Origin: Acanthaster planci
Taxonomy: Eukaryota > Echinodermata > Asteroidea > Valvatida > Acanthasteridae
Assembly (NCBI RefSeq): GCF_001949145.1
Contig: NW_019091374.1
Location: forward strand, 874,811-938,810
Direction of reading: 5' to 3'
Length of the DNA: 64,000 nt
Shown: positions 1-14,698 of the stretch, piece by piece
Layout of the letters: each line of letters begins with the position of its first letter
Position numbering within the stretch: position 1 is the first letter of the stretch
Made by a program: the position numbers and the translations under genes
Notes under the pieces: model-generated
Database searches by the model: none
The model's input: the letters and a program-made list of their open reading frames with translations, nothing else
What the model was told of the DNA's origin: nothing

Positions 1-2964
1 CTACTGAAAAAAAGTGGCGCACCAGGTTTCACGGGCTAGTATTAAGTCGCTTCCAACCAACCAGCTTACACTAATCATGCGGAGTGTGTTCCGAGACAGA
101 GCATCAACAGTTTATTTCATCGCCCATCTCGATCATTCAATTTAACGAACCATCCATAAGACTGCCTCCACGGTAAAATTATATGGTGAATCACAAATAC
201 AAACAAACATTCGTGGTTGCCAGATGTGAGGGCCTTTGAAAAAAAACTTTACCTGCAAAATCTGGTCTTTCCGCTTTGGTTTTTTTATGTTTCAGCTGAC
301 AAAGACGTTAACAAGTTCCAGCCCAACTGCAGAGGTCTTTAACGAACCGCAGACGCCTGTGCGCGCGATCTGAAGTAACAAGCCAGAACAAGGGGCCGTG
401 TAAGCTAGCTTTAATCAACTGACATACGGGGTCCCATCCACGACAGGGCATGGTTCATTAATTTCCCCGTCATTTCAGGCCAATACTCCCCTTATTACAT
501 GCCCATTATGAATAAGGAATATACCCCTTGTCTGGACTGAGATTGAAACATGGTTTACCACAAGGCCGCAGGTTAAAATTAATAGTTAAACTCCAATCGC
601 TTCGGGAGGCATAATCAATGGGCGTAGGCGAACTCCTACCTCGCAATGTATCTTGCCTGAGATGCTATGTCTTTCAACATTCAAATCAATTTTCCCATTC
701 TTTTTTGTGGTTTGTGTGCGTATAATTAATACAACTGGACGGATATGGTAACCATACCAGCCGTGTAGACAATGGACGTCCCGCAGTGGCACCGATTGCG
801 CACCCGGTCCGTCACGGTCTGCGGTGTGGCAACTCCTCACCGGCCGTGTGTACCGTCTGCCCCCGGGGCGGTAAGCAAGGCCCGCCAGTGGATGGCGAGT
901 GAACAGCACGCGGTGAGCGCACCCCGTTCACCTGTTGCGTTCTACGGTACCACACGACGCGGCACACGTGAGAGGAACAAAGGTCTGGCTCTGTGGCAGG
1001 ACTGTACTGTGACGTACAAGAACTGTTTTGGAGGTTGAACTACTAACCGCCTGTTCTTGATTTGATTGATTTTGAACGCGAATTGGAACAGCAAAAGGCA
1101 AGGAAATCGGCATGAGAACACAAAAAGCAATCATAGCACGATAGATTTTGCGTCCTTTCCAACTGGCAGGTTGCTATCGATACAAAAATCACCGACCAAA
1201 ACTTTTATCATCTCTCGTCCCATACAAAGGAGCTTTTTCAACTGTTGCTTTCTCAAAAGAGAGAAACGGTGGTCGGCAAAAAATAGTCTTCAAGCAAATC
1301 TGTGCCGAGTTTATTATCACTGACGCCAGCCACGTGCAAAAACAATGGGAAACTATGCTAAGTGACCGCAGCAGTTCGTAACTCAAAGAAGACAGGTTCA
1401 TGTGTTGTAAGAACAGATTCATTTTACGGCGTGGTACGCACTTCCACCAAAAACCGACTGTAGCGACGGTCTCGTTATTGGCTGAAGCTGACCATAGCTG
1501 GTCAACAAGTTATTATCTCCGGACAAGCCATGCGTGAACAGGACCAAATATGAAAATAAATATTACTAAACCTTGTAATTGTCTTTGTTGAACGCAAGAC
1601 TGACCATTACTGGCGTTGGTCAGTGGGTCTTTGTTTTGTTAATTTTTTCTGTAAGCACGATCAGATTTCTCATTAAACGTGTCGGCCTGTCGTCGAGCCT
1701 TAAGCCCTTAAATTAAATCATTTGGGGAAAATGCCACGGAAATCCGGGCAAAGTCTTTTTCTTTTGTAATCTCAGCCTTTGGGGGTATTGGCAAAACTCA
1801 CAACGTTTGCTCCATACCCCAGTTTGCGAGGATCCCCTTTTCGTGATAGCGCCCTCTTTTGTCCGCAATATCTCTGGGACCGTCAGCGTTGCCAGGCCAG
1901 TCGCTGCGCTCATGAGCGTGAATGTGAGCGTTTGAGAACTTTGTTGGCAATGCAAGTGTACAAAGCGATGCCTTCAAAGAACCAGAAGTAAGACACTGGC
2001 ATAAAAATGGAGGACGGTGAAGACTGGACATGGGCACTGTGGGTGGGGAGGATCTGCAGGAGTTATCGGAAACGCTGATTTAATTGTATTCCACTGCAGA
2101 CTCCACAGCGCGACAAAAAACATTTTTTACTATTTATCTTCCCATGCTTGACCTTATAATTTGAACGGAGATTGAAGGTATTGAAGAGACTGAAGGGAGT
2201 ATAGCACTTAAAAGTATTTTGTATAAACAAACTGGCGTTTGAAAGCTTTAACTCACTAGGTATTAAGGAGAGAGAAAGTTCATGAATGTTTTCTTCATGT
2301 AAATCCATTTTGTGAGGGAGGGAGTCTTATTGTTTCTCGGGACAGCGCCAGATCCAGATTGAAATTCTTACACGGTGGGAGCAAAACTTAATTGGGCTTT
2401 GGTTTCGGGAGTCTGCTTAATTGCCCTGGGTCTGGTTGGAACCTGCACTCCTCATTTTGTCCGTTTGTCTGAATTCCTTTTGTGTTTAAATGCCAAGTTT
2501 TCATAAGTTCGTCTGCTGATGTCTTGCACACATTTTGGCCCAATACCTAGAGTGTCGTTCTTGCGAGATGACATATTTTCTGAGGCACGTTGCCGTAGAA
2601 GCTTTTCTGTGCTTGCAAAACCAAAGTTTTGTGATGTTATACGGTGTATTTCAAAATGTTTGGATATTGTATGTTCCTCAGTGTTTTTTTCACAATTTAT
2701 ACTAATGCCAAGTACAGTTACGATTCATATTTCATCAGAGCTATTAAAGGATAATTCTGATGCGCTTTCCACACTTTCTCCAAAATGGCAAGGCTCAGCT
2801 CAAGCTCTTGAACAGGAAACCCAAACCGCAGAGGAAATATTAACATGGGAGACAACACTCGATCGCCTAATGTAGAAAATATGTCCACGAAAGGATCAAA
2901 GGAAAGTATAGATACTTTCTGAAGGATTCCAGACAATAACATCACTTACACAAAAGAACAATAT

Positions 2965-2977
2965 CCCCCCCCCCCCC
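2965..2977 (+). repeat. Poly-C tract
   Basis: Run of 13 C. Similar C or G runs of 8-12 occur near 4585, 5210, 8395, 12892, 19530, 20348, 23214 and 56280; copy number in such runs is error-prone. Confidence 0.9.
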
Positions 2978-4818
2978 ACAATCGACTTTTTTCCCGCTAT
3001 CATCAGCTCTCACGGTCCCAAACACCTTGGACGCTCACGCAGCGCACACACATAAAAACCATGGAAGCTCGATTTTCATGGGAAAATTTCTCCACACAAT
3101 AGCGCCCAACCAAAACTGCAGTAAGGGCAAGACGCTTGACTGGGCAGGGTAATGTGGGGCCGGATTTGTAAAGCAAATACCAAATGCCGCAGCGGCGAGC
3201 GCATTAAGACAACAAAACACAGGCGCGGAGAGGTGAAACTACATTAAGGGCCCTTTTCAGAGGTGGCCCCAACCATTCCAACAAAAGCCTCGCACCAATA
3301 CCCATTCTTTTGCGCGTGCCGTTGGAGCCCAGGTCTCGTGCATTTCGCGTGCAGGGGTGTGCCGGGGCGTGTGAAAGTGGGGTGACGGAAATGGGCTCAA
3401 CTTCCCTTCGCGTGCCGGGCGCACCGCGACACACCTGGACCCACGTGCGACTTTAGTGGCGACACAAATAAAGTTACCAACACACTTACGCACTCACCTG
3501 CTGGCTGTGCGCTGCCACAATGGGATTATTTCCGATTTTGTTCCGAGTGGGGAAGTTTTTTGCAAAGATGTGACGGTCCTACCCCGCGGGGTTTGTGGCA
3601 CAGCCTTGGTAGATGCATTGTACGCGTGTGCATGTTGGGTCCGGGAAAGTTCAATACCGCATCGTCTCACGCCGCACGGAGAATTTCGTTTCATTTTTTT
3701 TTCAAAGAAGAAAAAAAAAGATTTACGGCAGAGAAATTTTGATTCATGATTATTAAGGCCGAATTCGCATTTATAGAGTTAAGCCAAATTAAATTTGACC
3801 ATATTTGAAACAGAAATTTTTGTATTTTTTAAAATCCAGCCTGGCCGAGGAAACGCATACATCATTTATTTTTACAAGCAAACGGAGCTATCACTTACAC
3901 TTTCTTTTTGGCCACAGCGTAGCATTAATTAAAAAAAAACCATAAAACAAAACAGAATCAAATTTAACAAAAACCTCTTTATTCAGCACCTGTGGGGCGG
4001 ATAGTGTTACTGTGTAATTTGTTTTGATGATACGGTCCTGAATCTAACCACCGACACTCTTCCTCGTCAGGTTCTTTTGCATCTATCAGTTTTTCTGTAT
4101 CATTGTTATTCTTTGTAGGTATGTTAGATTAACCACGTTTTTAAACCCATGTTCAGATTTTTTTAATGGGAAAATTAGCTATCTGGTGCCAAAATTGCTG
4201 AACATGTCTTATGAAAAGCATGGGATTTAAGTCTATTCGTAAATTTTACACTTCAGATTTTGGTGTGCCCCATTACATTGCAGGATTTTTAACTTTATAA
4301 TTACAACTATAACTAATTAGGAGTTACTTAACACAGTGGAAAATTAACGGCCTAAACATCAAATTTTGCTTTTCAGAAGAAACGTAATTCCTTCTTAATG
4401 TGGAAGCAGAATAAGACTGTCGTGAGAAAATTCATTGCTTAATCCCTTCAACAAAATTCTTGCAGCTAGGTCGAATCACTTTACAAATAAAGGAGATGTG
4501 TGGGTATCCATTCAAAGAGTGGAAAGCAAACAGGATTTACTACAATGGCTTAAAATCGATTTGCTTAACCCAGGTTCAACTACCCCCCCCCCAGGCGAGC
4601 CGCTTCTCTATTCAGGCGAGCATGCAGTCCATGCTCTATCTGTTTCTTATCACGGACCGTCGCAGACTTGTTGCGGGTGTCTAACCCGCATGTCCGTCAA
4701 TCAAGCCGTTCGAAAGACAATAGACGAGGATGGACCGAGCCTGGGGACAACAGCTTTCGCTACCCAGTCCAACGATCGGCTCTGTCTTGCTGGTTAAAAA
4801 TGGCCTGGAAATCCGACA

Positions 4819-4826
4819 TTCCCACG
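4819..4826 (-). promoter_or_regulatory. Distal CSL/Su(H)-type site
   Basis: CGTGGGAA on the minus strand, 16.6 kb upstream of HEY; may be chance. Confidence 0.2.
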
Positions 4827-4890
4827 GTTCTTACCAAACACTTTGCTGGTAAACCCGATTCGTTCACGTCATTTAGGATCAAGGTGCGTC

Positions 4891-4965
4891 TTTCTTGTGG
4901 CAAGATTAAGACCTGTTCCAGCAATGTTGATCATATCGTGGAACAGATAAACCCCACACAAGAAA
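4891..4965. repeat. Interrupted hairpin
   Basis: TTTCTTGTG (4891) pairs with CACAAGAAA (4957), and CTGTTCCA (4913) with TGGAACAG (4939), giving a two-part stem of 75 bases. No RNA family recognised. Confidence 0.45.
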
Positions 4966-5341
4966 GCCAAACTAAATTAACAAATTCATAATCAAGATCA
5001 CAACTGTTATTTCGATATCGATGGATATATTCTGGAAATATCTTATATGCCCTATAAGCACTAGTGACCGTCACAATACGTTGTTGAGTGAGCACAAACA
5101 ATCCCTATATTTAAGGCATTACATGAACCTCAATTTGATTTATCTAGTAACATTACTCTGTGTATGACAGTCATGACTAACGAGAACCAACTGTATTCCT
5201 GAAACAACCCCCCCCCCAAAAAAAAAACCTGTTCAAGTACAGTCGTGCAAGGAGAAACTGACGTCAAACCTCTCTTAATTAACCACTTACCCAAGCCCTC
5301 CATGTCGAGAGAATACACGGCTGGCCTAATAATAACCACGA

Positions 5342-5462
5342 ACAATGGGCCCAAGTGCCCATGTATGTAGTACCGTTATGGGACAGTGCGCGCTGAGCCG
5401 TTCCCACAGCAGCGCGGCTGCAGCGGATCGCGCCTCCATTGTTCCCCGGCCGGCCCGGGGGC
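5342..5462. promoter_or_regulatory. GC-rich island with CSL-type site
   Basis: Contains a Sox-type ACAATGG at 5342, TGTGGGAA on the minus strand at 5401-5408, and a GGCCGGCC-containing run near 5450. It is compact and GC-rich in AT-rich surroundings, resembling a regulatory island; no coding potential seen. Confidence 0.25.
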
Positions 5463-8400
5463 AACGTTGGGCTTCCGACGTGGACCTCTAGTTAATCATT
5501 TCTGAGATTTTTTTTTCTTTTCTGTCCCCCTCACGAAATATAATCCTTGGAGAAGTCCAGGCTCAGATGGAAATCAAACAATAGGGAGAAAATACCGATC
5601 ATTTCATTATTTGGTGGTGAAAAAGTGACCATGGGGTGTTACGATAACAACTGCACCAAGGCAAATGGAAATTACTTGAATAGTGAAATTACACTTAACT
5701 GATTACCAGTCGTTATTTTTCTTTAACATTATACGCCCCAATAATGTTTTTAAAACAATATTCATTCAAATTCAAATGGTTATTCACAAAAACTGAAAGA
5801 GCTGGAGAATAACTTCATTCAGAAATCCTTCAGCATAATTACTGTAAAAAGATTGTAGATATTATTTTGGGAGATTACAGTATCCTCTTCACAAAAAAGA
5901 AAGGCAAAACAATATTTTAAAATTACATCAATCTTTTTTATTTTTTTGGCCAATTTTTAAAGTTTCATGATTTGGATCCTGTTGGACAGCACTTCACTTC
6001 ACTCCCTCCGACTGAAACCAGGGGTAAGACGATTACGCATGAAGTTTATTTGACACAAAATCTTGATATTCCATTTGAGCTTTTGACCGAAAACATCTTG
6101 GTCAAAGCATCCAGTCGAAAAACTGAAGTGTTTTTTCATTCCGAATCATCTGGTCTGTAGTTTCTTTTTTGGATATAAAAAGAGTAAAAAGTTAAAATGT
6201 GGCAAGTTTAAAATTTCAAATTTAAAGTCAAAATTCTTTCAGGATACAAATATTTTAAAACTTCTTGTTTTTTTTAGTTGGTCCAAATGAGAGAAAAAAA
6301 CGAAAAAAAAATCCCCCAGGAAAATTTTTTAAAAGTATATATATAAGGCAGCAAACGAAAATAGCTCATTTGATGGTTAAAACTATCCATTTTCTATTTC
6401 GGTTTGCTAACTACAATTAGCTTATTCAGGTAACGTTTGTAAAAAAAAACGTGTGGGGACCATTAACAACTGGTATACTAAAAGGTATCAATTAAATATC
6501 GTCGTGTGCTCCAAGGATACAAACAAGAAAGTTCAAGTGATGTGCATGTAGGCCTAAGTGTCACATTTCCTCCAACTACTTTTTTGTTTTTGGCCTGATA
6601 TTTCCGGTAATGGTTTGAGCTCTTTTCTTTTGCAACTTTTTATGCAGTGAGTAATCCGATCTATGAAAGAGTTCCACAATTTCCACATGCGCCACGACGC
6701 TTGCGCACGGCATGCTTGAATAACGGCCGCAAACGACCCACAATGTTTTGGGTTTTTCCATTAGAAGAATTTGGGACTGCGACCGTATCCATGTGACTTG
6801 GATACGGCTGGGGAAAGCACACGTGCCTATGAAAGCCGCAAGCCCTCGGCTTCATGCATGAATTCCGGTCCGTATGTATTACAACCAGCCGTAACAAAGT
6901 GAAGCGACAAGATATTCGTTGTCAGCAGTCCCGTAGTCATTATTCACTTGGAAGCCATTTTTTCCGATCTTATTCCCTGAATCTGTTTTATATTTCTTGA
7001 ACTGTCGATCAGAATGGCACCAGACCTTTTCTTGTGATTGGCATGCATTTGAAGCCTCCCTTTCAATATTTTTCTTTCTTGCTTATACTTTTTGTATGAT
7101 GAATAGCTAACCTGAAAGTATTCAGCAGAGTGGACAGGTACTAATTTGTCATGAAATGATCATTTGATTCCTTTCGTTTCTACTTCCAACTTTCAAAAAT
7201 GAAAATTTAACCTCGCTTTTAGGGTTAACATGACAGACCCATGAACAAGGTCTGTATTGGTTAGCGGGTTGTGTATAAGCAGTCTGTAGAATTTAGTTTT
7301 GCCTTTGGTGGGCCTTTGGTAGCTTATGTAGCTTAAGTCTGCTGCGTTGTATGGATTATTCTTGTAATGAAAATAGCGTGTGCTAGTTTGTGTCGGTTTT
7401 TAATTGAAGCAGTTTATCCTCGTAGTCATGTCTTGGACAGCTCACATATAGCTCATAATGTATATACCAGATAGCTTGGATTCTTTGAACAGTGGTTAAG
7501 CAAATTAAGATAAGTTTCCTGTTCAGTTGAAGTTTTAGGCCAGGTAAAGTTGCAGCATGTAGATCACTTCTTTTTCTTTCTTTTTTTCTTTTTATATTTT
7601 ATGAAAGAAGACCATCTATACAACATCTTTAATACAAAAGGTCCGCTACAGTTTTGTCCTAAGTTCACAACTTGGGTTGTCTGTTTGTATACAATCGCAC
7701 GGCTCTCCCATTTCATCTTGACAGCTCCGTTGCGGGCTCCTCGTGCGGAGAATTCTCGAAATTCCCCCTCGGAAACGATCATGACGATCATGAAGGATAT
7801 TGTATCCGGGGCCGGCGCTGTCCCACCAGCAGGCGAGCTGGCGACGAGCCGCGGGTGAGTTGCACCGGTGTGTTGATCCAAGGAACGGTGGTTCGTATCA
7901 TCGATCGACGGGGGTGACATCGACGGTCTTTTACCTAGATGCCTAACCAAGGGAAACAAAAGATCACGGGGCTGTTTTTGTCCCACTATTTTTGAGGCAG
8001 AAAAGAGAGAGTAGTCCTTTTTTTGCGAATCAAGGTGGAATGCTCTGATTGGTTAGCTGATCTGGGACAACACGCCATGTCGACAGTCATTTCTTAGTGT
8101 TGCTTCCACCTTACGATAGTCTAATTGTTGGACAAGCGTTGCGATATTAAATCTTCGGGCTGGTAGAGTCTGGCCCCTATTGTGCCGATGATTTTTATAA
8201 ATGACCGAAAAATTAGGGCTCGTCTCACCGTCACCATACCGGGAAAATTAGCAAATAGACGGCGCACGGCACACCGGTGCGCGCTCCCCGAAACCCCTTT
8301 AGAAATTCACGCAAAGAGGGGAAATTGATAAGATAAGAAATTTTCTTTCGTCGGTTGACCACCCCGTTTTTGGTTTTAAGTTTTTAAGGTGTGAGGGGGG

Positions 8401-11400
8401 GGGCAAAATCGAGATATTAATTAGGAGGATTTCTTGCTGGTGTTTGACAGGGGCCTTGTGGCGGGCATGCGCCACGGTAAGTGATCGTGTTTTGCGAGGG
8501 AAGGGGCATCTTGGCCGGGCGGCGAGGGTACGGGCGCGCCTGGGTTATGGTGTAATTAACGGTGAAAGCTTCCTGTCTGCGCGCCGGCTGGTGGGCCACG
8601 CGACCCCGTGTGCACTGCTAGTGCTGGACCCTCGCGCATTTAAATAAAACTCAGGGTTTTTTAAGTAACGCCTTGGCGTTTACTTCAGTTGGCCTTAAGC
8701 AACGTTGAAGCAACGCAGGGAATAGCGAGGTACTCCTGCTTTTAAGGTTTTCTGAGCTTCCTTACAGTCAACTTCCAGATTATTTAATAATTGAGACACG
8801 GTATAATCTTTGCCCCAACTTTAAAAGCGGAATAATAGATAGACAGATACCTTGTAGTGAGACGATCCTTTTTATCGCAAACTTGCGAATTTAAACCGCC
8901 ACCGATATAGATCGAACGAGCCCATATAGAGAGACATAGACAATTGCACTGAAAACGATAGACTGATGACTGACGTGCCACAGGGGCGCATGTATCCCGG
9001 GCGCAGGGATACACCCCTAAGTTTTGACCAGGGAATGGGCCATACGTTCTTCCCCAAACTTTGAATGCCGAGCTTCAAAGCAATGTTCACGGCGTTTTCC
9101 TGTCGACGTAACCGAGAAGACATTAACTATTGGGGAAGGGCACAATAAAGTGACATTGAAGCTGCTTTTGAATTTTCAGTTTGATAAGCGGCAGTGTAAA
9201 CCACCGGGCGTTGATATCATTATGCATTAGGCACAAGTTTTTGTTGTGAACGGTGCCCGTTAGACTTTTCCAAGTGCGAACTCCAGCGCTTTTACAATTT
9301 TCAGCATTTGAAAAATAAAATCAGCCTGACCATCCTCCCTGGACTTTCAGACATTTTTCACGCCCCTAAATTCCTCCGATAAATAGAGGTCGCGGTCGCA
9401 GCACTCCTTGAATCTTGTTAATCGCTAGCCACAAGAAGTGTCGATGCACATGTACACATCAGCAAAGATGGAGTTATTGCCGGCCGGTCAAAGGTTACCA
9501 GCTCTCGTTAAGTACAATTGCACGAGCCTCACACGCCTACTGGAGCGTTGACAGATTGAAATGTTCCGCCTCAACCTCATGTTCTACAACAACAACAAAA
9601 AATTTTTTTTTTAAAAATCTGGCGAGTCAGACATATCTTCTGCTCGTCACTTCATAAAAAATCACAGCTAGGTTACTTCATAGCTCATGAATAACGGTAA
9701 TTAAGACTTAGCCTGATTATTTGGTTAATGTCCATTGCATTTGGTCTCCTTATTTTGTCAGTCGAACCGTAAAAGCTTCCGAAAGTTGTGTTCCACCGTT
9801 TTAACGGTGAAAACATAGGCACACGCCCCTAAATGTACTTGAGCGGGATTTCAAATTCATTTATCCGTTCAGTTTTCTAGTTACTGGGATAACTGGCGGT
9901 GCATCACGCAACCGACCCATACGGAAACAGATTTCAGCACTCTTCAGTGCCTTATAATATACTTGATTAATTTTGTTTTGTTCTTAAATTATTCTTCAAA
10001 CAGCGAGTCAGTGCTGATAATTTTTCCCGTTACCAGCAAGAATCAGAATCATTGCATATTCGTAACAATGATTCGGGAATGTGTGAACATAACTTTATGT
10101 ATGACCGACGAGTCCAAGTAGGGTGCTTAGTGAAGTTCGCTCAGTGCTATTTTGCTATAAAGATCATATCTTATATATTCCCCTGACCTTGCCACAGCCT
10201 GTATAGCCCACGTAGGCTGTGTGAAATAAGTCAGTGAGTCATCTCCACATATGGCCAGTGTTACAGCTGATTATGTGGGTCACAGGCAAATTCAGTTACA
10301 CGGCGAGATAAATTTACCATTTTATACACAAAGACCAGTGCTGTTCAGAGAGGGCATGTCAGGCAGTACGCCCAGATCTGCCCCCCAAAACGGTCCTATG
10401 CATGACAAACACGTCCCCGCCTCGACGAAAGTGGCATTAAATCAAAACGCCTTTATATTTTATGGATCCACAACGTGCACATTGCAAGAAAATAACAAGT
10501 CAGCGATGAGCCGGCCAAGCTAACGCGCGTTTTCCGCTCAGTAAATGTTTATGGGGTTTTTTCGGGGGGCTCCGTCGTGTAAATACACGATGCGAACGCG
10601 GTAAACCTTGAACAGTTGGCAACATTGTTTTATTGCCGATGGCCATTAAATTCAACGCTATAGAAATTTCATATTCTTGTGCGCAGTTTTGTAGGCAGCG
10701 TGTAGTGGATGAAATTGCTCTGCTGTGAGAGTATTTCAACTGAGTAAGAATTATTGAACGTAAGAAAAGCAATACGACTCTGGACATGTTGTTCCCATTC
10801 GATTGGAACTAGACATGGCAAGCACTTTTTTTTGTTCAGGCGTGGCCTAGATACGGTGAAGCATTGGCCAATTATGATTTATGCAATCCCCTGAGGAGTT
10901 TTATACACCCTGAAATTTTGTTAAAGCGTTTCATACGCTTCACAGAATGGTCACGTACGGCAAGGCCTTCTTTTGTCAACCCGAGATTTTTTGTGTGTTT
11001 TGCAAGTCGCTTACTAAGGCCTGACAATCAAATCTTACCGGCACAGGAAGTTTTCAGCCGATTGTGACATGAATTTTGTAATCATCGTATAAATCTTGGT
11101 CACCATACACGCTTACCTAGTTCCCAAACAAAGGCAATGCCCCTCGCCAAAAACTGCCCCGACAAACCTTTCCTGAAAGTTTACATCCAACCAGATTGTC
11201 GTTGCAACAGACATCGCCCCTAGGGATGCTATTGCACGGCACCGGCGATCATAAAACGAGGAAGGTGTACAATAATATCGTGTTAGCTAAAAAAATCCAC
11301 TCACAATGCGCATCAACTATTTGCGCTCGAGCGCCGGGTACCATCACAGCAATGGCTCCCAATCCCCTTCCCCTCAGAAGTCTAGACTAATTTGCCGATC

Positions 11401-11724
11401 AGAATCTTAAGCCAAACTGTTTTGATTTTTTTAGGAAAAAAAATGGACGGTGAAATATTCTTTACTTGAGCCGGGGCAGTTAACCCAAATAAGCCAAGAT
11501 TGTGAGGCATTGAGACACTGTCACAACAGATTTACATATTTGCTGAGTATAGGCCTACACACACGTAGGCAGTTGGCCTAACAAATGGACCACACATGCA
11601 TTAAAACAGACCGAGGGAAAACGGGTCTTCGTCTTGAAAACCGCCGTGAACTAAAATAATTGAGTCGTCAAAGAACGAACGGGCACGCGCGAACACCTAG
11701 GCCGGAGACCGGCAGCGGTGGACG

Positions 11725-11742
11725 GCCGGCCACGTGGCCGGC
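11725..11742. promoter_or_regulatory. 18-bp perfect palindrome centred on an E-box
   Basis: GCCGGCCACGTGGCCGGC equals its own reverse complement and has a CACGTG core in a CCACGTGG context typical of Myc/USF-class sites. It sits in a GC-rich island 9.7 kb upstream of HEY. Confidence 0.4.
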
Positions 11743-14497
11743 AGTCAGGCCGATTCTTCCCCCCTAAAGGTGTTGGGCAGGTTACGCCTCCCATCCCTCA
11801 GAAGACGGAACGTCAACAATAAGACCACCAGCGTCTGCCGGATCAACTGAACAAACACACGGGGCAATTTGTCTAGGGGATCCGTGCTTGTCAGAAAGTG
11901 GCGTCTTCCGTCAACCAACATGAGGAGGGAAGTTGTACTTACAGGCTAAGTAAGGGGATCAAAGATGTTTAAGCAGAGAAGGGCAGTCATCGTTGTGAGT
12001 AATAAGAAAGCCAAGGACAAGGAAGTGTCAGAAAGGGGAGCGCTTTGATTAAAAGACCTGCCTCTTCGTAGATGTAGTTTTTTTGTCTACCAGTGGCTGG
12101 CCCTCAGTACAATTTAAAAAAAAAAAACTTATTCACAAAGCGCTAAAAGGTTTCACGCAGTTATCAAAACAACAGATCATAACAACCACCATTAATACTG
12201 AATGAAAACAAGACCCTCTTTGAAGGCAATGGGCCAAAATTTGTCTGAGCTTCCGGGGGTGCATTTCTGCGGACTTTGGCCAGTCCAGCAGTAAGCAATG
12301 TGAAAAAAGAAAACAGTTTGCAAAGTACTTTGAGAGAGGCTGTTTCTGTATACATTTTGCTTTTAATGGCTTTCGACTGAAAATAATTTAAAAGCAGTAT
12401 TTTTCATTTGCCAACTTTCCACTTATGTTTCCACGGAAAATAAAGGAAAACTAAATAAAAACTGTTAATGACAAAAATATCAACCTCCTGCTCTGCTGTA
12501 CACGAGATACTTCGGTACTTTTTAGTATATGTTTAATTCAATTTACTAAGCGTGTCGGGGTTTTATGGCAATTCTATCCACTAACAATGCATTCTCAAAC
12601 ACATTTTAGGGTTTTGGAAATAAGGTGAAACACATTGGCGAAAATTGGTAAATTTTCCAGTATGGAAAACCTCTCAACACATTGGTGACCGAGGAAAAAG
12701 GCACGCAAAACAAAAAATAATGAAACCATTTATCAGTTCGAAGGGACTCCCCGGTGAAGTTTAAAAAGAGCTAATGAAGGATTCAAACAATCATTCCGAT
12801 CCGAATTATGTGGTCAAGCCAAGGATCCGCCAGTGGCGTAATATAGTGCGGTGGGTCTAACAGCATTGCCAGCCAGCGCACCGCCTCTGCTGGGGGGGGG
12901 GGGAATCACCCCATCCCAGCCGGCACACCGCGCGCCACACCGCTGCTGCGCACGGCAGACCTGTCGGCCGGACACGGGCCCCGCGCGTGTTGGTGCGTCG
13001 ACGGCTAAGTGTGGCGGGGAAGTTTAAAAGTCCGTCTTGTCCTCTGCAAAAACATCCTGACAAAACAACACTGGCAAAAACAGGCGGTGGGATTAGTTAA
13101 CTAAACTCCATAATTGTTTTAGTGATCCCTTAGGAAGGGTGATATTATACCGATGCCTTACCGTACTTTGCAAATTAATTAAATTACCCACAAATAAGAC
13201 TACAATAGGAAATGTCATAATAATTTTTCTGAGAAGAGAGAACATCTTTTTGGGCTTACGAAATTATGCCAATTCTGATTTTTCTTGTTTTATCGAGTTC
13301 TTGAATTGAATTTAAGAGGAAACCAAATACCGTAGCTAATTTTGGGACTTTGACGAGGTTGACCGCAGTTTCAAAAAAGGTCCCTGAATAACGGGAATGT
13401 AGCAAGGCCGTTGGACTGGGAAGAAAAACGCCTTGAGTGAGGCTGTTTAGTTCATGTTAATGTACATAGAAAAGGAAACCTCTCTCATTGTGTCGACCCG
13501 TATGTCACTCGCCAGCAGCGACCTTGAAAATTGTAGCACAGGAACAACATGTCACAGGTTCTGAAACCATAACTCTGCTGAGGTGAGCAACATACATGTC
13601 CTTCTCTACAAACTGGAATCTTCTCTCTTGTAATCTGTGGTGTTAATGTTCGAACATGTTCAAAACTCTTTATTGACAGGAACAAAAGCACCCAACTTAC
13701 TTCAATTTCACAAATATTGTCATACATGTGGGAAAAGCACAGTGCCGCTGTTTGAAAGGGAAAACTTTGAAGTATGAAATGATTTAGGGTGGAGACAAGG
13801 TATGCAATTTGTAAGAAGGAGTACAGTCGCGTCCCATTAAAACCGCAACGCCACAGAGCTCCGAAATGGCACCTTTGAACACTGATATTTCGAACGGGCT
13901 TGCACATTATGGAAATCACTTTTTTGTTAACGATTGCTGTATAAATCAATTCCATCTCTGGTTTAGATTTTCCTCACGGCCACGGCTTGGGGGATTAAAA
14001 GTCCTAATATTTACTTTTGCCGTGTTCTCTCATGCGAATGACGTGCCAACAAATGATCAAAAAATAATACTGCGCGGAATTCATTTCTTTCTTGGAGATT
14101 ACTTCCCCGCAACATCAACTGGTGACGCGGGTGGTTTGGGCCGGGGAAAAATCCCCCGCCGTGTCCGACGGGCCCCCAGCGCGTCATGCGTTTGATTTGC
14201 CCTGGGGGCACTCCGCACGGGCGGGCGTACGGTTGGAATTAGGCGTAGGTCTCGACCGTGAGAACGGAAACCAGAGAAGGGTATGTACTTTGACGTATAA
14301 ATCTAACACAATGCCGTCCTCCATGTTTCTGTTTGGTCATGTTACAGCGGTCATTGTGAAGAAGTGCTCACCAGGACGTAGGCCTATAGTTACAAGCACA
14401 CTCATTTCACCACATCCTCGTGATGATAATGATGAGGAAACTAAAGACGAGAAATGGAAAAACAAAACAATGAAAACGAAGGAAATCACTGCGCTAA

Positions 14498-14698
14498 CTG
14501 GTTCGTAAGTGTGACGTAAGGATTCAGTTCAAACCACGCCGACAGCACATGCACTGCACATAGAGAGTTGCATGCATTGATCTCTGTTTACGTGGAACCA
14601 TGGAACCGGAAGTTAACGCGCAACTTCAGCGATTGTCCAATGGGAGCCTGCAAATCGTGGCGCGTCCGCCTTTTGTGACGAAGTCACTTACGAACCGG
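14498..14698 (-). mobile_element. Short inverted-repeat (MITE-like) element, copy 1
   Basis: Ends CTGGTTCGTAAGTG (14498) and CACTTACGAACCGG (14685) are inverted repeats matching at 13 of 14 positions, 201 bases overall. Inside, GGAACCATGGAACC with flanking GTTAAC matches, in reverse, sequence at 18970-18994. Too short to code a transposase. Confidence 0.65.

Larger units (their letters stand above)
1..14497. other. Intergenic, no gene recognised
   Basis: Open frames are short, overlap on both strands and show no family resemblance or splice pattern. GC-rich islands stand out at about 770-970, 3200-3660, 5340-5470, 7700-7920, 8440-8640, 11680-11900 and 12850-13030 in otherwise AT-rich DNA; these may be regulatory. 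No tRNA, snRNA or 5S gene seen. Confidence 0.6.

Noticed and set aside
13485-13955. 156-codon open frame on -
   Set aside because: No family resemblance, no neighbouring exons; composition like random AT-balanced DNA.
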